A DNA stretch of 43,602 bases from Verrucomicrobiota bacterium. Its GTDB lineage: Bacteria; Verrucomicrobiota; Verrucomicrobiia; Limisphaerales; UBA9464. Location: the NCBI GenBank assembly GCA_947454705.1, contig CANGKZ010000041.1, forward strand, positions 1 to 43,602, read 5' to 3'. This document shows positions 41,996-43,602 of the stretch, in pieces (position 1 is the first letter of the stretch; every line of letters begins with the position of its first letter). The notes beneath the pieces are model-generated. The model did no database searches and was not told the origin of the DNA. It was given only the letters and a program-made list of their open reading frames with translations. A program made the translations under genes and the position numbers.

Positions 41996-43602
41996 TGGAT
42001 GCGATCTCCTGCTGTGTTGATGCGAATGGCGCGTGTGTTGGGCGGGAGTTCGGTGCGGGTCTCCCGGCCTCCGGGCCACTTCACGCGCACGGCTCGGATT
42101 TCACCGCTCTGGTTCATCACCTGTTCGGCTCCGTCCTGACTCCAGTATCCGCTGCCGCCGTGCACTTCACGGGCTGCTCCCAGTTTCCCGGTCGCGTCCT
42201 CCAAGCGGATCACTGCTCCGTATCCATCCCGGTTCCCACTTGGACCCACGAGCGACACCCGCAGCCCCGGCTTGGCTTTCTCGTTGTGGTACACTTTCAC
42301 GCTCCCGGCGTTCTGTCCCACCACCAGATCCACTCGGCCGTCTCCATCGTAATCACACACCGCCGTCCCGCGGCCTTCCCCATACACAGCAATGCCCGTT
42401 TCCACTCCATCGACTGCTGTAAAGCCTCCCCGGCCATCGCCCTTGAGCCACACTCCGCGCCCGGCATCGCTTCTCGATTCCGCCGCATTCACACCAAAGA
42501 AGTTCTGGGCGAGGAACACGTCTTCGTTCCCGTCCCCGTCGTAGTCCGCCACGCTCACCCCAAAGCCCACTGCGCGTTGGGCCAGTTCCGGCAGTTTCAC
42601 GGCTTCAAACTTTCCCCCGCGGTTCAGGAACACCGTGCTCTCCAGCCAGTCCACTTCCAACACTTCGGCCTTTTTCCCGTTCAGGATTCCTCCCATCTCC
42701 GCCTCGGCCCAGGCCTGGTGGCTGGGATACTTCTCCCGCACCCAGGGCATCATTTTTGATACCGTGTTTAGGTCTCGCACCGGCTGCCATTTTCCGTTCT
42801 CCAGTTCGGCTTCCAGGAGTTCCACCTGTCCGAGTCCGCTCAGGTCGCCCCAGTACAGACGTTCGTGTCCGTGACGCGTGTTCGTTCCCCAGTTCGATGC
42901 CACCAGGTCCATGCGTCCGTCTCCGTCAAAGTCTCCTGCGCTCACGCCATTCCAGAAGCCCCGATACTTCCCGAGTCCCAGATCTTGTTCCACCAACTGG
43001 CCGTTCCGGTTTTGGTACGTCTTAAGTCCGCCCCATTCCGTCGCCAGCACCAGTTCAGGTCGCCCGTCGCCGTCTAAATCCGTGAACACGGCTCCAGTCA
43101 CCAGGCCGCTGTTCTTCAGGGCTTCGGTGTTTTCCAGGTCCGGTTGCCAAGTTTGGTTTACCCGTTTCCACATCCGTGAGCCTTCCGATTCCGGATACCT
43201 CGCAAAGCGCACCCGGTTGCCCACGAAGAGTTCGAGTTCGCCATTTCCCTTCAGATCCGCCAGCGCCACCGCGCCGCTCGATCCCCACGGGCCACTGACC
43301 ACTTTGTTTGTGCCCAGGTCCAGGCTCCACGCTTCGGCTCCGCCGCCGGTGTTCGATCCGTCTTCGTGATTGGCACTGCCATAGATCACCGTGGTCTTCT
43401 TTCCTTCACCCGGGAGTCCGGCAATGCCGGTTTGGTCCCGCTCTGCGGCGGGACCGGTCTTGGGTTCAAAGCTTCCCGTGCCGGTGTTGCGCAGCCATGT
43501 GAGGACTCCTCCGCGGCCACTGCCCAGCACCACGTCCATCTTTCCGTCTCCGTCCACGTCCATCCAGCCGACGCCGGGGCCCAGTTGACTGAGCTTTCTC
43601 GG
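41992..43602 (-). CDS. FG-GAP / ASPIC-UnbV (CRTAC-type) protein, cut by right edge
   Basis: The visible 536 residues are the C-terminal part of a larger secreted protein; the frame is open to base 43602. It contains FG-GAP/VCBS repeats with Ca2+ loops (DVDGDGKMDVVLG, DLDGDGRPELVLA, DFDGDGRMDLVAS, DYDGDGNEDVFLA, DYDGDGRVDLVVG) and ends with an ASPIC/UnbV domain: GYGAVIRLEDATGKLGAARE, GGSGYWSQD and VRVKWPGGRETRTELP. Family members are calcium-binding, secreted and of unclear function. The stop overlaps the GTG of the next gene, making it the first visible gene of a four-gene operon. Confidence 0.9.
   Translation of the reverse strand, partial: PRKLSQLGPGVGWMDVDGDGKMDVVLGSGRGGVLTWLRNTGTGSFEPKTGPAAERDQTGIAGLPGEGKKTTVIYGSANHEDGSNTGGGAEAWSLDLGTNKVVSGPWGSSGAVALADLKGNGELELFVGNRVRFARYPESEGSRMWKRVNQTWQPDLENTEALKNSGLVTGAVFTDLDGDGRPELVLATEWGGLKTYQNRNGQLVEQDLGLGKYRGFWNGVSAGDFDGDGRMDLVASNWGTNTRHGHERLYWGDLSGLGQVELLEAELENGKWQPVRDLNTVSKMMPWVREKYPSHQAWAEAEMGGILNGKKAEVLEVDWLESTVFLNRGGKFEAVKLPELAQRAVGFGVSVADYDGDGNEDVFLAQNFFGVNAAESRSDAGRGVWLKGDGRGGFTAVDGVETGIAVYGEGRGTAVCDYDGDGRVDLVVGQNAGSVKVYHNEKAKPGLRVSLVGPSGNRDGYGAVIRLEDATGKLGAAREVHGGSGYWSQDGAEQVMNQSGEIRAVRVKWPGGRETRTELPPNTRAIRINTAGDRIQ

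Overview
The window is a GC-rich, gene-dense piece of a bacterial chromosome, most likely from the Verrucomicrobiota (PVC superphylum). This is inferred from content: a DUF1501/DUF1553 pair (planctomycete-type cytochrome c, PSCyt2 and PSD1 modules), a DUF6797 protein, a DUF1080 protein, ASPIC/UnbV and FG-GAP secreted proteins, an RCC1 protein, and many short dispersed intergenic repeats. No rRNA, tRNA, CRISPR array, intact transposase or phage gene was seen. Both ends cut through genes.

Left part (1-8354): the minus strand carries a multicopper oxidase (4097-6505), a CHASE-type sensor kinase and its overlapping NarL/LuxR-type regulator (1327-3808), and the first 115 codons of a second multicopper oxidase running off the left edge. 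One 14-bp palindrome (GGGACA-NN-TGTCCC) lies upstream of both the 4097-6505 oxidase and the kinase gene, which suggests a shared regulator. A plus-strand receiver/kinase hybrid (7224-8354) has Asn where the H-box His should be, and follows a short remnant of a kinase C-terminus.

Middle (8355-19315): convergent repeats (8371-9032) separate the hybrid from a minus-strand run: YifB/ComM-like ATPase, TatD-like hydrolase and SufE-like protein (close or overlapping), then two small PLDc_N membrane proteins split by another copy of the repeat, a DUF2500 protein with an added zinc ribbon, and a small zinc-ribbon protein. Next come a DUF1501 protein, a 1092-residue cytochrome c/DUF1549/LamG/DUF1553 protein and a SAM methyltransferase overlapping it by 4 bp.

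19489-31044: a secreted DUF6797/beta-propeller protein ends at a perfect bidirectional terminator shared with a convergent membrane protein and a double alpha/beta-hydrolase protein. A deoxyhypusine synthase-family enzyme and a 1222-residue GAF-PAS hybrid kinase follow on the plus strand.

31052-43602: exonuclease III, a ComEA-like HhH protein and a DUF1080 protein (minus); TcdA and a VIT/CCC1 transporter (plus); an exported RCC1/Ig protein (minus); an 825-bp repeat-rich spacer; and a tightly overlapping minus-strand operon of an ASPIC/UnbV protein (cut by the right edge), a cytochrome c/FG-GAP protein, a redoxin lipoprotein, and a cytochrome c/PHM-like copper monooxygenase/TPR fusion. The two copper-enzyme loci (multicopper oxidases at the left, PHM-like monooxygenase at the right) and the dispersed inverted-repeat elements are the most distinctive content.
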